From: Subtercola boreus
Lineage (GTDB): Bacteria; Actinomycetota; Actinomycetes; Actinomycetales; Microbacteriaceae
Length of the DNA stretch: 64,000 bases
NCBI RefSeq assembly: GCF_003399625.1
Contig: NZ_NBXA01000007.1
Coordinates: 124,001-188,000 of the forward strand
Reading direction: 5' to 3'
In this document: one piece after another, positions 1-8,268 of the stretch
Position numbering within the stretch: position 1 is the stretch's first letter
Layout of the letters: each line of letters opens with the position of its first letter
The notes under the pieces: model-generated
What the model was told of the DNA's origin: nothing
Seen by the model: the letters and a program-made list of their open reading frames with translations, nothing else
The model's database searches: none
Position numbers and translations under genes: made by a program

Positions 1-938
1 AGGAGCTCGGCGGCGCCCTGACCCACAACACCGTCTCGGGCGTCTCGCACTACCTCGCAAGCGACGAGGACGACGCGCTCGACTACGTGCGCACGCTGCT
101 CGGCTTCCTGCCCGACAACAACCTGGCCGAGCTGCCGGTGTACGAGCACCTGGCAGAGCTCGAGATCACGGATGCCGACCACAAGCTGAACACGATCATC
201 CCCGACAGCCCGAACCAGCCCTACGACATGCACACGATCATCGAGCACATCGTCGACAACGCGGACTTCCTCGAGGTGCAGCCGCTGTATGCCCCGAACA
301 TCCTGATCGGGTTCGCCCGGGTCGAGGGGCGCTCGGTCGGCATCATCGCGAACCAGCCGAACGCGATGGCGGGCACGCTGAACATCGAGGCGGGGGAGAA
401 GGCGGCCCGGTTCGTGCGCTTCTGCGATGCGTTCTCGATCCCGATCGTGACGCTGGTGGATGTTCCCGGGTACCTCCCCGGAACCGACCAGGAATGGACG
501 GGCGTCATCCGCCGCGGCGCGAAGCTGCTCTACGCCTACGCCGAGGCCACCGTTCCGCTGATCACCGTGATCGTGCGGAAGGCCTACGGCGGGGCCTACA
601 TCGTGATGGGCTCGAAGCAGCTCGGCGCCGACCTCAACCTCGCCTGGCCCACGGCCGAGATCGCGGTGATGGGCGGGCAGGGTGCGGTGAACATCCTGTA
701 CCGCGGCGAGATCAAACGGGCCGAGGATGCGGGCGAGGATGTCGCGGCGGTGCGCACCAAGCTCGCGAACGAGTACACCTACAACGTGGCGTCGCCGTTC
801 CTGGCGGCGGAGCGCGGCGAACTCGACGGCGTGATCGAGCCGGCGGCCACCAGGGTCGCGATCGTGAAGGGGCTGCGGGCCCTCCGCACGAAGCGGGCGT
901 CGCTGCCGGCGAAGAAGCACGGCAACATCCCGCTGTGA
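1..938 (+). CDS. Acyl-CoA carboxylase beta subunit, 3' part (propionyl/acetyl-CoA carboxyltransferase)
   Basis: Carboxyltransferase subunit of a biotin-dependent acyl-CoA carboxylase, which moves the carboxyl group from biotin to acetyl- or propionyl-CoA for fatty acid or branched lipid synthesis. The gene enters from the left edge; the first full codon is at base 3 and reads [13 protein letters not shown]. About 311 residues remain, covering the C-terminal half of a roughly 530-residue family. Visible family motifs are [10 protein letters not shown], the glycine-rich [10 protein letters not shown] and [11 protein letters not shown]. It ends [17 protein letters not shown], a normal PccB/AccD-type C-terminus. 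Substrate (acetyl or propionyl) cannot be told from this part. The next gene, purE, is 244 bases away and probably separately transcribed. Confidence 0.95.
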   Translation, partial: ELGGALTHNTVSGVSHYLASDEDDALDYVRTLLGFLPDNNLAELPVYEHLAELEITDADHKLNTIIPDSPNQPYDMHTIIEHIVDNADFLEVQPLYAPNILIGFARVEGRSVGIIANQPNAMAGTLNIEAGEKAARFVRFCDAFSIPIVTLVDVPGYLPGTDQEWTGVIRRGAKLLYAYAEATVPLITVIVRKAYGGAYIVMGSKQLGADLNLAWPTAEIAVMGGQGAVNILYRGEIKRAEDAGEDVAAVRTKLANEYTYNVASPFLAAERGELDGVIEPAATRVAIVKGLRALRTKRASLPAKKHGNIPL

Positions 939-989
939 TCGTGCGGTGATCGTGCTGTGATCTCCGGCGGCGTTCCACGCGGCGTGCAT

Positions 990-1064
990 CTCCCGCCCGG
1001 GAGGAGCTGAGCGGAACCGAGGTCGTATGCGCCGAGGATCGCCTGGGCTCCTCCCGGGTGGGAG
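990..1064. terminator. Long stem-loop after the carboxylase gene
   Basis: Bases 990-1007 (CTCCCGCCCGGGAGGAGC) pair with 1047-1064 over 18 positions with only one G-T wobble, leaving a loop of about 39 bases. It starts 51 bases after the carboxylase stop codon. There is no clear T-run, so it may be a terminator or another structured element; termination is inferred. Confidence 0.4.
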
Positions 1065-1110
1065 GGTTCGCGCTGGTCACCGCTGCGGGCGGGGCTCGGC
1101 GCGGGGCATC

Positions 1111-1148
1111 GGGGCGCTGGAGCGCTGGGGCGCTGGAGCGGTGGGGCG
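1111..1148. repeat. G-rich 16-base tandem repeat upstream of purE
   Basis: GGGGCGCTGGAGCGCT at 1111-1126 is repeated as GGGGCGCTGGAGCGGT at 1127-1142, followed by a partial GGGGCG. It lies in the 244-base gap between the carboxylase gene and purE, which otherwise shows only the stem-loop at 990-1064 and the purE promoter. Confidence 0.7.
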
Positions 1149-1176
1149 TTGCCGACGCGGCGGGGCTCGGTAGGCT
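1149..1176 (+). promoter_or_regulatory. purE promoter, probably leaderless
   Basis: A TAGGCT box at 1171-1176 is followed by exactly six bases and then the ATG of purE, so the expected transcription start coincides with the start codon. TTGCCG at 1149-1154 is a possible -35 with a 16-base spacer. No Shine-Dalgarno sequence precedes the ATG. Confidence 0.55.
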
Positions 1177-1182
1177 GGGCGC

Positions 1183-1704
1183 ATGAGCAGTGAACAGCCC
1201 GTCATTGGCGTCGTCATGGGGTCGGACTCCGACTTCTCGGTCATGGAAGGCGCCGTCGCCGTGCTGAAGGAGTTCGGCATCGCGCACGAGGTGCAGGTCG
1301 TGTCGGCCCATCGCACGCCGGAGAAGATGATCGACTACGGCCGCACAGCGCGTGCGCGCGGGCTGCAGGTGATCATCGCGGGCGCCGGAGGTGCGGCGCA
1401 CCTGCCCGGCATGCTGGCCGCTGTCACGACGCTGCCCGTGATCGGCGTGCCGGTTCCGCTCGCCCGACTCGACGGCATGGACTCGCTGCTCTCCATCGTG
1501 CAGATGCCTGCCGGCATCCCCGTCGCCACGGTGTCGATCGGCGGGGCCACGAACGCCGGCCTGCTGGCCGTGCAGATCCTCGCGGCAGTGCCGGCGAGCG
1601 CGTCCGGCGGAGCCGCCGCCCTCGCCGAGCGTCTCGACGCCTACCGCGCCACCCTCACGGCCACCGTCGAGCAGAAGAACGCCGCCCTCCAGTCCCGCCT
1701 GTAG
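1183..1704 (+). CDS. purE: 5-(carboxyamino)imidazole ribonucleotide mutase
   Basis: Cytoplasmic enzyme of purine synthesis that converts N5-CAIR to CAIR. At 173 residues it has the normal class I PurE length. The N-terminal GVVMGSDSD, the central [11 protein letters not shown] containing the catalytic histidine, and the [12 protein letters not shown] loop are all present. The ATG at 1183 is preferred because the protein begins at the family N-terminus and a TAGGCT box lies six bases upstream. PurK, its usual partner and often its neighbour, is not adjacent here and must lie elsewhere. A convergent glycosyltransferase gene begins the polysaccharide locus downstream. Confidence 0.97.
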   Translation: MSSEQPVIGVVMGSDSDFSVMEGAVAVLKEFGIAHEVQVVSAHRTPEKMIDYGRTARARGLQVIIAGAGGAAHLPGMLAAVTTLPVIGVPVPLARLDGMDSLLSIVQMPAGIPVATVSIGGATNAGLLAVQILAAVPASASGGAAALAERLDAYRATLTATVEQKNAALQSRL

Positions 1705-1762
1705 CAGCGCCGGTCGCCTCCGCAGCGCCTCCGCCCTCCCTCCGCAGCGCCTCCGCTCACAT

Positions 1763-1822
1763 TTGTCGCTTCCGCGCGTGCGCGCGCAGGCGCGGAAGCG
1801 ACAATCGTCAGCGGAAGCGACA
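1763..1822. repeat. Palindromic REP-like element / convergent terminator with an extra half-copy
   Basis: TTGTCGCTTCCGCGC (1763-1777) is the exact reverse complement of 1790-1804, giving a 15-bp stem with a 12-base GC-rich loop. A third half-copy, GCGGAAGCGACA, follows at 1811-1822. The element sits between the convergent ends of purE and the minus-strand glycosyltransferase, where it could terminate transcription from both sides. The extra half-copy suggests a dispersed palindromic repeat. The rest of the 195-base gap holds short direct repeats of CTCCGCAGCGCCTCCG. Confidence 0.6.
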
Positions 1823-1899
1823 GCCCCACCACGGAACCGCTGCCCCCCGGTCGATGACGTGAACGGGACCGGGCGGAGCCGGGCGCGAGGAGGAGCCGG

Positions 1900-3039
1900 T
1901 CAGAGGTCGGCGTGCAGCTGCCAGACCTTCTCGGCGGAGTCGCGCCAGCTGTAGGCGCGGGCGCGGTCGAGTCCGACGATCCGGAGCCGCCGGGCGAGGG
2001 CGTCGTCGGTCACCACGCGGCTGATTGCCTCGGCGAGGCGCGCAGGGAGACCCGCCGCGTCGTCCCGCGGCACGACGATGCTCGCGTCATCGGCAACCTC
2101 GAGCAGGGCGGGCACGTCGGTGTGGATGACCGGGGTGCCGAAGTGCAGCGCCTCGATGATCGGCAGGCCGAAGCCCTCTGCCATGCTCGGATACACGAAG
2201 ACCGTGGCGCGCGAGATCACGAGCGCCAGGTCTTCGTCGCTCACGAAGCCGAGGATGTGCAGTCGGTTCGCGGCCAGCCCCACCGAGGCGGCGACGGCTT
2301 CGACATCGAGGTCGCCCCAGCCCTTCGGCCCCGCGATCACGAGCGGGAGATCCGGGGCGTCGTCCCTGGCGAGGGCGGCGATGAGTGAGGCGAGGCCCTT
2401 GCGGGGCTCGAGGGTGCCGACCGCCAGCACGTACGAGTCGGGCAGTCCGAGGGCTGCAGCGTGGGCATCCGCGTCGGCCGGCAGGCGCAGGGACGAGCTC
2501 ACGGCCCCGCCGATGACCCGCACGCGCTCGCCGAAGTTCACGTAGCGGGCGAGCTCCTGGGCGACAGCGTGGGTGGGCACCACGACAGCGTCAGCGTACT
2601 TCCGCGCACGCTTCGCCATGGCCTTATGCCAGGCCACGCCGTGGGAGGTGAGGGTCTGCGGATGCGTCCACGGAACCACATCGTGGATCGTGACGGCGAT
2701 CTGGTCGCCGGGCTGGTGAAGCTGATCGTGCTTGGTGAGGGGGGCGAGCAGGGAGGTTGCATGAACCATGCCGCGACTCTGGCCGGTGAGCATGCCGTGC
2801 TGCCAGGCCGCGGAGAGCTCGCGACGGCCGAGAGGGGTGCGCGTGACACCGGTGAGGCCGGGCAGGCGGGCCTTCAGATCGGCGATCGAGGCGGGCGGAT
2901 GCGCGGCCACAATGGCCTCGACGAAGCAGTCCCTCGGTGCCGTCGTGATGAGTTCCCGGGTGAGCTCTTCGGTGTAGCGACCGATGCCGCCGGGAACGGG
3001 GCTCAGGATCTGGTCGACGACGACCCGAAGCGTTGCCAT
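1900..3039 (-). CDS. Glycosyltransferase family 4 protein
   Basis: Retaining GT-B glycosyltransferase (379 residues), presumably adding a sugar to a lipid-linked surface polysaccharide precursor at the inner membrane face. The N-terminal acceptor domain opens with PVPGGIGRYTEEL. The C-terminal donor domain has GTLEPRKG near residue 208 and the EGFGLPIIEA nucleotide-sugar motif near residue 287. It is the third gene of a minus-strand unit rfbB-rfbD-GT. Its ATG lies 37 bases inside the 3' end of rfbD, so translation is probably coupled. Linkage to rhamnose genes makes a rhamnosyl donor plausible, but specificity cannot be read from sequence. Confidence 0.9.
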   Translation of the reverse strand: MATLRVVVDQILSPVPGGIGRYTEELTRELITTAPRDCFVEAIVAAHPPASIADLKARLPGLTGVTRTPLGRRELSAAWQHGMLTGQSRGMVHATSLLAPLTKHDQLHQPGDQIAVTIHDVVPWTHPQTLTSHGVAWHKAMAKRARKYADAVVVPTHAVAQELARYVNFGERVRVIGGAVSSSLRLPADADAHAAALGLPDSYVLAVGTLEPRKGLASLIAALARDDAPDLPLVIAGPKGWGDLDVEAVAASVGLAANRLHILGFVSDEDLALVISRATVFVYPSMAEGFGLPIIEALHFGTPVIHTDVPALLEVADDASIVVPRDDAAGLPARLAEAISRVVTDDALARRLRIVGLDRARAYSWRDSAEKVWQLHADL

Positions 3040-3965
3040 GTATCTCCAAAAGTTCCCGAAACCGCTGCAGCGTGCAGCGCCTCACCCCAACGTCGCATGG
3101 GCTCGATCCCCGCTCGGGACCACGCGTCATGCCCGAGTACGGAATACGCGGGCCGCGGGGCGGGGCGAACAAACTGCGAACTGTCTGTCGGCTGCACCTT
3201 ATCAGGGTCAATTCCGAGTTCCCCGAACAGTGCCTGTGTGAAGGCGAACCACGAGGTGTCGCCGGAGTTCGTGGCGTGGTAGATGCCCGGTTCGGCATGC
3301 GAGTCCGCGAGGCGAAGCAGCTGGGCTGCGACATCCACCGTCCAGGTCGGCTGGCCGAACTGGTCTGTCACCACACTCACTGTGTCGCGCCCGGCGATCA
3401 ACTTCAGCATCGTCTTCGGGAAGTTCGAGCCATTGCTGCCGTAGAGCCACGCCGTGCGCACGACGAAGGCGCCCGACGGATGCTCGTGGAGCACCCTCCG
3501 CTCACCTTCGGCCTTGGTGCGCCCGTACGCCGACAGCGGGCTGTAGGGCGCGTCTTCGGGGTAGGGCGAGGTGGCCGAGCCGTCGAACACGTAGTCGGTC
3601 GACACGTGGATGATCGTGGCTCCGCTCTCGCGGGCCGCTGACGCGACGTTGCCGGCGCCGATCGCGTTGACATCGAACGCCTCGTGCTCGAATTCCTCCG
3701 CGTCGTCGACCCTGGTGTACGCAGCGAGGTTGAAGACGACATCGTGGCCGGCCACCGCGCGAAGCACGGCGTCTGCGTCGGTCACGTCGAGATCGCTGCG
3801 GCCGAGAGCGGTCACGTCGGCCCCGCGAGCGGCGAGCGCGGCCTGCAGGTCGAGGCCCAGCATCCCGCTCGCCCCGGTGATGAGGTAGCGCGGCCCAGCG
3901 GCTGCCGGTGAGGGTGCCTGTGCCGGTTGGGTCGCGGGTGCGGCTTCGGCCGCGGTTCCGCTCAT
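3003..3965 (-). CDS. rfbD: dTDP-4-dehydrorhamnose reductase
   Basis: Last step of dTDP-L-rhamnose synthesis: NAD(P)H-dependent reduction of dTDP-4-dehydro-L-rhamnose. It is a short-chain dehydrogenase of 320 residues with the cofactor loop ITGASGMLGLDL, STDYVFDG, and the YGRTK catalytic Tyr-x3-Lys. An upstream in-frame ATG exists at 4001, but the ATG at 3965 forms an ATGA overlap with the rfbB stop and is preferred. The first 25 or so residues are a low-complexity Ala/Pro/Gln stretch before the Rossmann fold, unusual for the family. It acts with rfbB, rfbC and rfbA. Confidence 0.95.
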   Translation of the reverse strand: MSGTAAEAAPATQPAQAPSPAAAGPRYLITGASGMLGLDLQAALAARGADVTALGRSDLDVTDADAVLRAVAGHDVVFNLAAYTRVDDAEEFEHEAFDVNAIGAGNVASAARESGATIIHVSTDYVFDGSATSPYPEDAPYSPLSAYGRTKAEGERRVLHEHPSGAFVVRTAWLYGSNGSNFPKTMLKLIAGRDTVSVVTDQFGQPTWTVDVAAQLLRLADSHAEPGIYHATNSGDTSWFAFTQALFGELGIDPDKVQPTDSSQFVRPAPRPAYSVLGHDAWSRAGIEPMRRWGEALHAAAVSGTFGDTWQRFGSSSTRS

Positions 3966-4951
3966 CGTGCGAGCGCGGCGCGGGCCTTCAGCGATTCCCA
4001 CCAGGCGCGGTTGTTGCGGTACCAGGCGACGACATCGCCGAGCCCCTGCTCGAAGGGGATCAGGGGCTCGTAACCGAGCTCCCGCGAGATCTTGGAGCAG
4101 TCCACCGAGTAGCGGAGGTCGTGGCCCTTGCGGTCCTCGACATGGTCGACATACGACCAGTCGGTGCCGGTCGCCTCGAGCAGCAGGTTCGTCAGCTCGA
4201 CATTCGAGAGCTCCGTGCCGCCGCCGATGTTGTAGATCTCACCGGGACGCCCGCCGACGAGAACGAGGGCGATGGCGCGGGTGTGGTCGTCGACGTGCAG
4301 CCAGTCCCTGATGTTCTCACCGGTGCCGTAGAGCGGAACGTGGTTGCCGTCGATGAGGTTCGTGACGAAGAGCGGGATGACCTTCTCGGGAAAGTGGAAG
4401 GGCCCGTAGTTGTTGGAGCAGCGTGTGATCGACACGTTCATGCCGTGCGTGCGGTAGTACGACCGCACGAGCAGGTCGCTGCCGGCCTTCGAGGCCGAGT
4501 ACGGGGAGTTCGGTTCGAGGATGTTCGTCTCGGGCCAGGAGCCCTCGGGGATGGTGCCGTAGACCTCGTCGGTGGAGACGTGCACGAAACGCGCCAGGCC
4601 GCTGCGGAGCCCGGCATCCAGGAGCTGCTGCGTGCCGAGCACGTTGGTCTCCACGAAGATCGAGGCGTCGTCGACGGAGCGGTCGACGTGCGACTCCGCA
4701 GCGAAGTGCACCACGGCGTCGATGCCCGGGAACAGCCGGTCGAGGAGAGCGCCGTCGCGGATGTCGCCCTCGACGAACGTGTAGCGCGGCGAGTCGCTCA
4801 CCGACGCCAGGTTCTCGAGGTTGCCCGAGTACGTCAGGGCGTCGAGAACGACGACCTCCGCACCCTCCAACCCCGGATAGCTGTCTTGGAGGACGCGTCG
4901 AACGAAGTTCGAGCCGATGAATCCAGCACCGCCGGTTACGAGTATCTTCAC
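3962..4951 (-). CDS. rfbB: dTDP-glucose 4,6-dehydratase
   Basis: Second step of dTDP-L-rhamnose synthesis, converting dTDP-glucose to dTDP-4-keto-6-deoxyglucose using bound NAD. It has 329 residues, normal for RmlB. Motifs include GGAGFIGSNFVRR at the N-terminus, HFAAESHVDRS, STDEVYG, YSASKAGSD with the catalytic Tyr and Lys, and NNYGPFHFPEK. The GTG start at 4951 sits exactly six bases after a minus-strand TAGAAT box, suggesting a leaderless message. It is the first gene of a minus-strand unit and diverges from rfbC. Confidence 0.97.
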   Translation of the reverse strand: MKILVTGGAGFIGSNFVRRVLQDSYPGLEGAEVVVLDALTYSGNLENLASVSDSPRYTFVEGDIRDGALLDRLFPGIDAVVHFAAESHVDRSVDDASIFVETNVLGTQQLLDAGLRSGLARFVHVSTDEVYGTIPEGSWPETNILEPNSPYSASKAGSDLLVRSYYRTHGMNVSITRCSNNYGPFHFPEKVIPLFVTNLIDGNHVPLYGTGENIRDWLHVDDHTRAIALVLVGGRPGEIYNIGGGTELSNVELTNLLLEATGTDWSYVDHVEDRKGHDLRYSVDCSKISRELGYEPLIPFEQGLGDVVAWYRNNRAWWESLKARAALAR

Positions 4952-4957
4952 GTCGGC

Positions 4958-4986
4958 ATTCTATGGCAGCTGCCCGCCGATAGAAT
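4958..4986. promoter_or_regulatory. Mirror-symmetric divergent rfbB/rfbC promoter
   Basis: The 41-base gap contains TAGAAT on plus (4981-4986) and its reverse complement ATTCTA (4958-4963), exactly 17 bases apart. Each box is followed by six bases and a GTG start codon (rfbC at 4993, rfbB at 4951). Each -10-like box therefore lies where the opposing promoter's -35 would be. A GGCAGCTGCC palindrome (4965-4974) lies between them. Promoter activity is inferred from spacing. Confidence 0.65.
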
Positions 4987-4992
4987 TCCAAG

Positions 4993-5604
4993 GTGCAGAT
5001 TCGAGAGCTCAGCATCCCCGATTCCTACGAGATCACCCCCGTGCAACACGCCGACGACCGCGGGCTGTTCTTCGAGTGGTACCGCTTCGACCGCCTGGAG
5101 GAGACCATCGGGCACCCGCTCACCCTCCGGCAGGCGAATGTGTCCGTCTCACGGAAGGGCGTGGTGCGCGGCATCCACTTCGCCGACGTGCCGCTCGGCC
5201 AGGCCAAGTTCGTCACGGCGACCCACGGCGCGGTGCTCGACTACGTGATCGACCTGCGGGTGGGTTCGCCGACGTTCGGGCGCTGGGATGCGGTGCTGCT
5301 CGATTCCGAGCACCACCGTTCGGTCTACATCGCCGAAGGGCTCGGGCATGCCTTCGTCGCGCTGACGGATGACGCCACGGTGAGCTACCTCGTGACCGAC
5401 ACGTTCGACGCCCTGAAGGAGCACGCGATCAACCCCCTCGACCCCGAGATCGCCCTGGCGTTCCCGCCTGAGGCCGGAGCGCCGGTGCTGTCGCCGAAAG
5501 ACCTGGAGGCGCCGTCGCTGGCCGAGGCGCTGGCCGCGGGACTCCTGACGACCCACGACGATGCGAAGGCGCACTATGCGTCGCTCGCGGTGAAGGGCGC
5601 CTGA
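4993..5604 (+). CDS. rfbC: dTDP-4-dehydrorhamnose 3,5-epimerase
   Basis: Third step of dTDP-L-rhamnose synthesis, epimerising C3 and C5 of the keto sugar. A 203-residue cupin with RGIHF carrying the catalytic histidine, [13 protein letters not shown] and the [13 protein letters not shown] segment typical of RmlC. The GTG at 4993 is the start that fits both the family N-terminus and the upstream TAGAAT-N6 spacing; there is no good Shine-Dalgarno sequence. Its stop TGA shares one base with the rfbA ATG, so the two are translated from one message. Confidence 0.96.
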   Translation: MQIRELSIPDSYEITPVQHADDRGLFFEWYRFDRLEETIGHPLTLRQANVSVSRKGVVRGIHFADVPLGQAKFVTATHGAVLDYVIDLRVGSPTFGRWDAVLLDSEHHRSVYIAEGLGHAFVALTDDATVSYLVTDTFDALKEHAINPLDPEIALAFPPEAGAPVLSPKDLEAPSLAEALAAGLLTTHDDAKAHYASLAVKGA

Positions 5605-6467
5605 TGCGCGGCATCATCCTGGCGGGCGGATCGGGTACCCGGCTGTGGCCCATCACCCGCGGCATCAGCAAGCAGCTGATGCCGATCTACGACAAGCCGA
5701 TGATCTACTACCCCCTCTCGACGCTGATGCTGGCTGGCATCCGCGAGATCCTGATCATCACGACGCCGGAGTACTCCGACCAGTTCCGGTCGCTGCTCGG
5801 CGACGGGTCAGAGCTCGGTATCCGCCTCGAATACGCCGTGCAGGAATCGCCCGACGGGCTCGCGCAGGCGTTCCTCATCGGTGAGGAGTTCATCGGCGAC
5901 GAGAGCGTGGCGCTCGTGCTCGGCGACAACATCTTCCACGGGCAGGGGTTCGGCGAGTCGATGCGCGAGCACACCGACGTCGACGGTGCCCTCGTCTTCG
6001 CGGCCCACGTGTCGAACCCCCGGGCGTACGGTGTGGTCGAGTTCGACGACGACAACGTCGCGGTGTCGATCGAGGAGAAGCCCGAGCATCCGAAGTCCGA
6101 CTTCGCTGTTCCCGGGCTGTACTTCTACGACAACACCATCGTGGAGGTCGCGCGCTCGATTCGTCCGAGCGCCCGCGGCGAGCTCGAGATCACGGCTGTC
6201 AACGCCCACTACCTCGACGCGGGGACCCTCCGCGTGCAGGTGCTCGACCGCGGAACGGCGTGGCTCGACACCGGCACGTTCGAGTCGATGCTGCAGGCCA
6301 CCGAGTTCGTGCGGGTCGTCGAGGACCGGCAGGGCTACAAGATCGGTTGTATCGAGGAGGTCGCCTGGAATTCGGGCTGGATCACCGACGACGACCTGGC
6401 GCGCCTCGCCCAGCCGCTGGTGAAGAGCGGGTACGGCGTGTACCTGCAGAACCTTCTGAAGCCGTAG
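5604..6467 (+). CDS. rfbA: Glucose-1-phosphate thymidylyltransferase
   Basis: First step of dTDP-L-rhamnose synthesis: glucose-1-phosphate plus dTTP gives dTDP-glucose. It has 287 residues, standard for RmlA. The N-terminal GGSGTRLWP nucleotide loop, [27 protein letters not shown] with the metal-binding Asp, and [12 protein letters not shown] are all intact. It overlaps rfbC by one base (TGATG), and a paired hairpin terminator follows directly. With rfbB, rfbC and rfbD the window encodes the complete pathway. Confidence 0.97.
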   Translation: MRGIILAGGSGTRLWPITRGISKQLMPIYDKPMIYYPLSTLMLAGIREILIITTPEYSDQFRSLLGDGSELGIRLEYAVQESPDGLAQAFLIGEEFIGDESVALVLGDNIFHGQGFGESMREHTDVDGALVFAAHVSNPRAYGVVEFDDDNVAVSIEEKPEHPKSDFAVPGLYFYDNTIVEVARSIRPSARGELEITAVNAHYLDAGTLRVQVLDRGTAWLDTGTFESMLQATEFVRVVEDRQGYKIGCIEEVAWNSGWITDDDLARLAQPLVKSGYGVYLQNLLKP

Positions 6468-6529
6468 GCCCGTCCGGCGGGAAGCCGGGCAGCAGCCGGA
6501 CGGGTGGCGGGGCCGATGCCCCGCCACCC
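6468..6529. terminator. Double hairpin between convergent rfbA and GT2 genes
   Basis: Two adjacent stems fill the gap. CCCGTCCGGC (6469-6478) pairs with 6495-6504 around a 16-base loop. GGGTGGCGGGGC (6502-6513) pairs with 6518-6529 around a CGAT loop, 12 bp perfect. The two stems share three bases (6502-6504), so they exclude each other at the junction. This is a plausible bidirectional terminator, though no T-run follows. Confidence 0.6.
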
Positions 6530-7252
6530 TCAGGGCAGGGTCACCGGCGGCTGCCGGCGAGAGCCTTCCCTCAGGCGGATCTTCAGCAGGATCCAGAGCG
6601 CTTCGACGCCGTCCCAGGCGGTGATCTTCTTGCCCTCGGCGCGGGTGCGGGCCTTGTACGAGATCGGCACCTCGTAGGGGCGGTAGCCGCGCGCCAGGAG
6701 CTTGCCGGTGATCTCGGCCTCCATGCCGAAACCGTTCGACGTGATCTTCAGCGACCGGTAGAGCTCGGTCGGCATGAGCTTGTAGCAGGTCTCCACGTCG
6801 CTGACGTAGGCGTTGAAGATCACGTTCGTGAACAGGTTCACGCCGCGGTTGCCGATGACGTACCAGTACGAGTAGGAGGTGTGGCTGCCGAAGGTGCGGG
6901 TGCCGTAGACGATCTTCGCGTCACCGTCGAGGATGGGCTGGAGGAGCCCGGGGATCTCGGAGGGCCTGTACTCTTCGTCGGCATCGCAGATGATGAGGTG
7001 ATCACCGGTCGCGAGCGAGGCGGCTTTCCGGATCGCCGCGCCCTTGCCCTGGTTCCGCGGCTGGTGGAAGACCGTCACGCGCTTGTCGTCGATGGCGTCG
7101 AGGATCGTCGCGGTCAGGTCGACGCTGCCGTCGTTCACGATGACGAACTCGACCTCGACCTCGGCCTGCCATTCGATGGCGAGCACCTTGTCGAGCACCT
7201 TCTGGAGGGTCGCCTGCTCGTTGTAGACAGGCATGAGCACAGAGAGTTTCAC
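6530..7252 (-). CDS. GT2 family glycosyltransferase (polyprenyl-phosphate sugar transferase-like)
   Basis: A 240-residue GT-A glycosyltransferase resembling dolichyl/polyprenyl-phosphate mannosyl- or glucosyltransferases, which load a sugar from a nucleotide donor onto a lipid phosphate carrier. It shows LMPVYNE at the N-terminus, VNDGSVD, NQGKGAAIRKA and the metal-binding CDADEEY, and no C-terminal membrane helices. The ATG overlaps the stop of the upstream epimerase gene as ATGA, so the two form a minus-strand pair. The lipid-linked product could feed the GT-C membrane proteins of this locus; the sugar is unknown. Confidence 0.88.
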   Translation of the reverse strand: MKLSVLMPVYNEQATLQKVLDKVLAIEWQAEVEVEFVIVNDGSVDLTATILDAIDDKRVTVFHQPRNQGKGAAIRKAASLATGDHLIICDADEEYRPSEIPGLLQPILDGDAKIVYGTRTFGSHTSYSYWYVIGNRGVNLFTNVIFNAYVSDVETCYKLMPTELYRSLKITSNGFGMEAEITGKLLARGYRPYEVPISYKARTRAEGKKITAWDGVEALWILLKIRLREGSRRQPPVTLP

Positions 7253-8193
7253 TTGGTGTTCCCGTGGGTTCTGAACCAGTCGATGGTTCGGGTGAGGCCC
7301 TCCACGACATCGACCCGCGGGTTCCAGGACAGGAGTTCCTGGGCCTTGGTGATGTCGGGTTGCCGACGCTCCGGGTCGTCGACAGGGCGTGGGTGGAATT
7401 CGATGGTGGAGGAGCTGCCGGTGAGCTGGATGACCAGCTCGGCGATCTCGAGCAGGCTCTGCTCGTGCGGGTTGCCGATGTTGATCGGCCCCGTCTCGTG
7501 GCTCGCAGCCAGGGCCAGGATGCCGTCGACCTGGTCGTCGATGAAGCAGAGCGAGCGCGTCTGGAGGCCGTCTCCGTGCAGCGGAATGGGAGCATCGGCG
7601 AGCGCGGCCTTCACGAAGGCGGGAACGGCGCGGCCGTCATCGGGATCCATGCGCGGGCCGTAGGTGTTGAACAGCCGCACCACGCCGATGTCGACGCCGT
7701 GCGTGCGGTGGAAGGCGAAGGAGATCGCCTCGGCGTAGCGCTTCGCCTCGTCGTAGACGCTCCGGGGCCCTGTCGAGGAGACGTTTCCCCAGTACTCCTC
7801 GGTCTGCGGGTGCACCGACGGGTCGCCGTACACCTCGGAGGTGGAGGAGAGGATGAAACGGGCTCCGTCGCGCTCCGCGATGCGGAGCAGCGCCTCTGTG
7901 ACGATCGACCCGGCGTGCATGGTCTCGATCGGATGCGCGAGGTAGCGCGGCGGCGAGGCGGGAGAGGCGAAGTGCAGCACGAGGTCGAACGTCTCGTCGA
8001 TGGATCCGGCGTCTTCGGCGTTCATGTGCAGGAAGGTCAGGCGGGGGTGCTCCGCCAGGTGCGCGAGGTTGCTGTCGAAACCGGTGATGAGGTTGTCGAC
8101 GACGGTCACTTCCCAGCCCTCGTCGAGCAACCTGTCGGTCAGGTGGGAGCCGACGAATCCGGCTCCGCCCGCTATCAGGGCTTTGGAAAGCAT
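7249..8193 (-). CDS. NAD-dependent epimerase/decarboxylase, UDP-glucuronate decarboxylase-like
   Basis: Short-chain dehydrogenase of 314 residues, most like UDP-glucuronate decarboxylases (UXS), which make UDP-xylose from UDP-glucuronate. Evidence includes GGAGFVGSHLTDRL, HFASPASPP, STSEVYGDP, SVYDEAKRYAE with the catalytic Tyr/Lys, and RLFNTYGPRMDPDDGR, a characteristic UXS string. An upstream in-frame start at 8253 is less likely; the ATG at 8193 places the Rossmann loop at the N-terminus. It forms a pair with the GT2 gene at 6530-7252. UDP-xylose or a related pentose donor is inferred; a UDP-sugar 4-epimerase is the main alternative. Confidence 0.85.
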   Translation of the reverse strand: MLSKALIAGGAGFVGSHLTDRLLDEGWEVTVVDNLITGFDSNLAHLAEHPRLTFLHMNAEDAGSIDETFDLVLHFASPASPPRYLAHPIETMHAGSIVTEALLRIAERDGARFILSSTSEVYGDPSVHPQTEEYWGNVSSTGPRSVYDEAKRYAEAISFAFHRTHGVDIGVVRLFNTYGPRMDPDDGRAVPAFVKAALADAPIPLHGDGLQTRSLCFIDDQVDGILALAASHETGPINIGNPHEQSLLEIAELVIQLTGSSSTIEFHPRPVDDPERRQPDITKAQELLSWNPRVDVVEGLTRTIDWFRTHGNTK

Positions 8194-8268
8194 GGGGCAG
8201 GGCCCTTTCTCGAAGACAAATGACGGTAACGTGTCTACGGTTCCGCCAACCACCTAGAGGACTCTACC

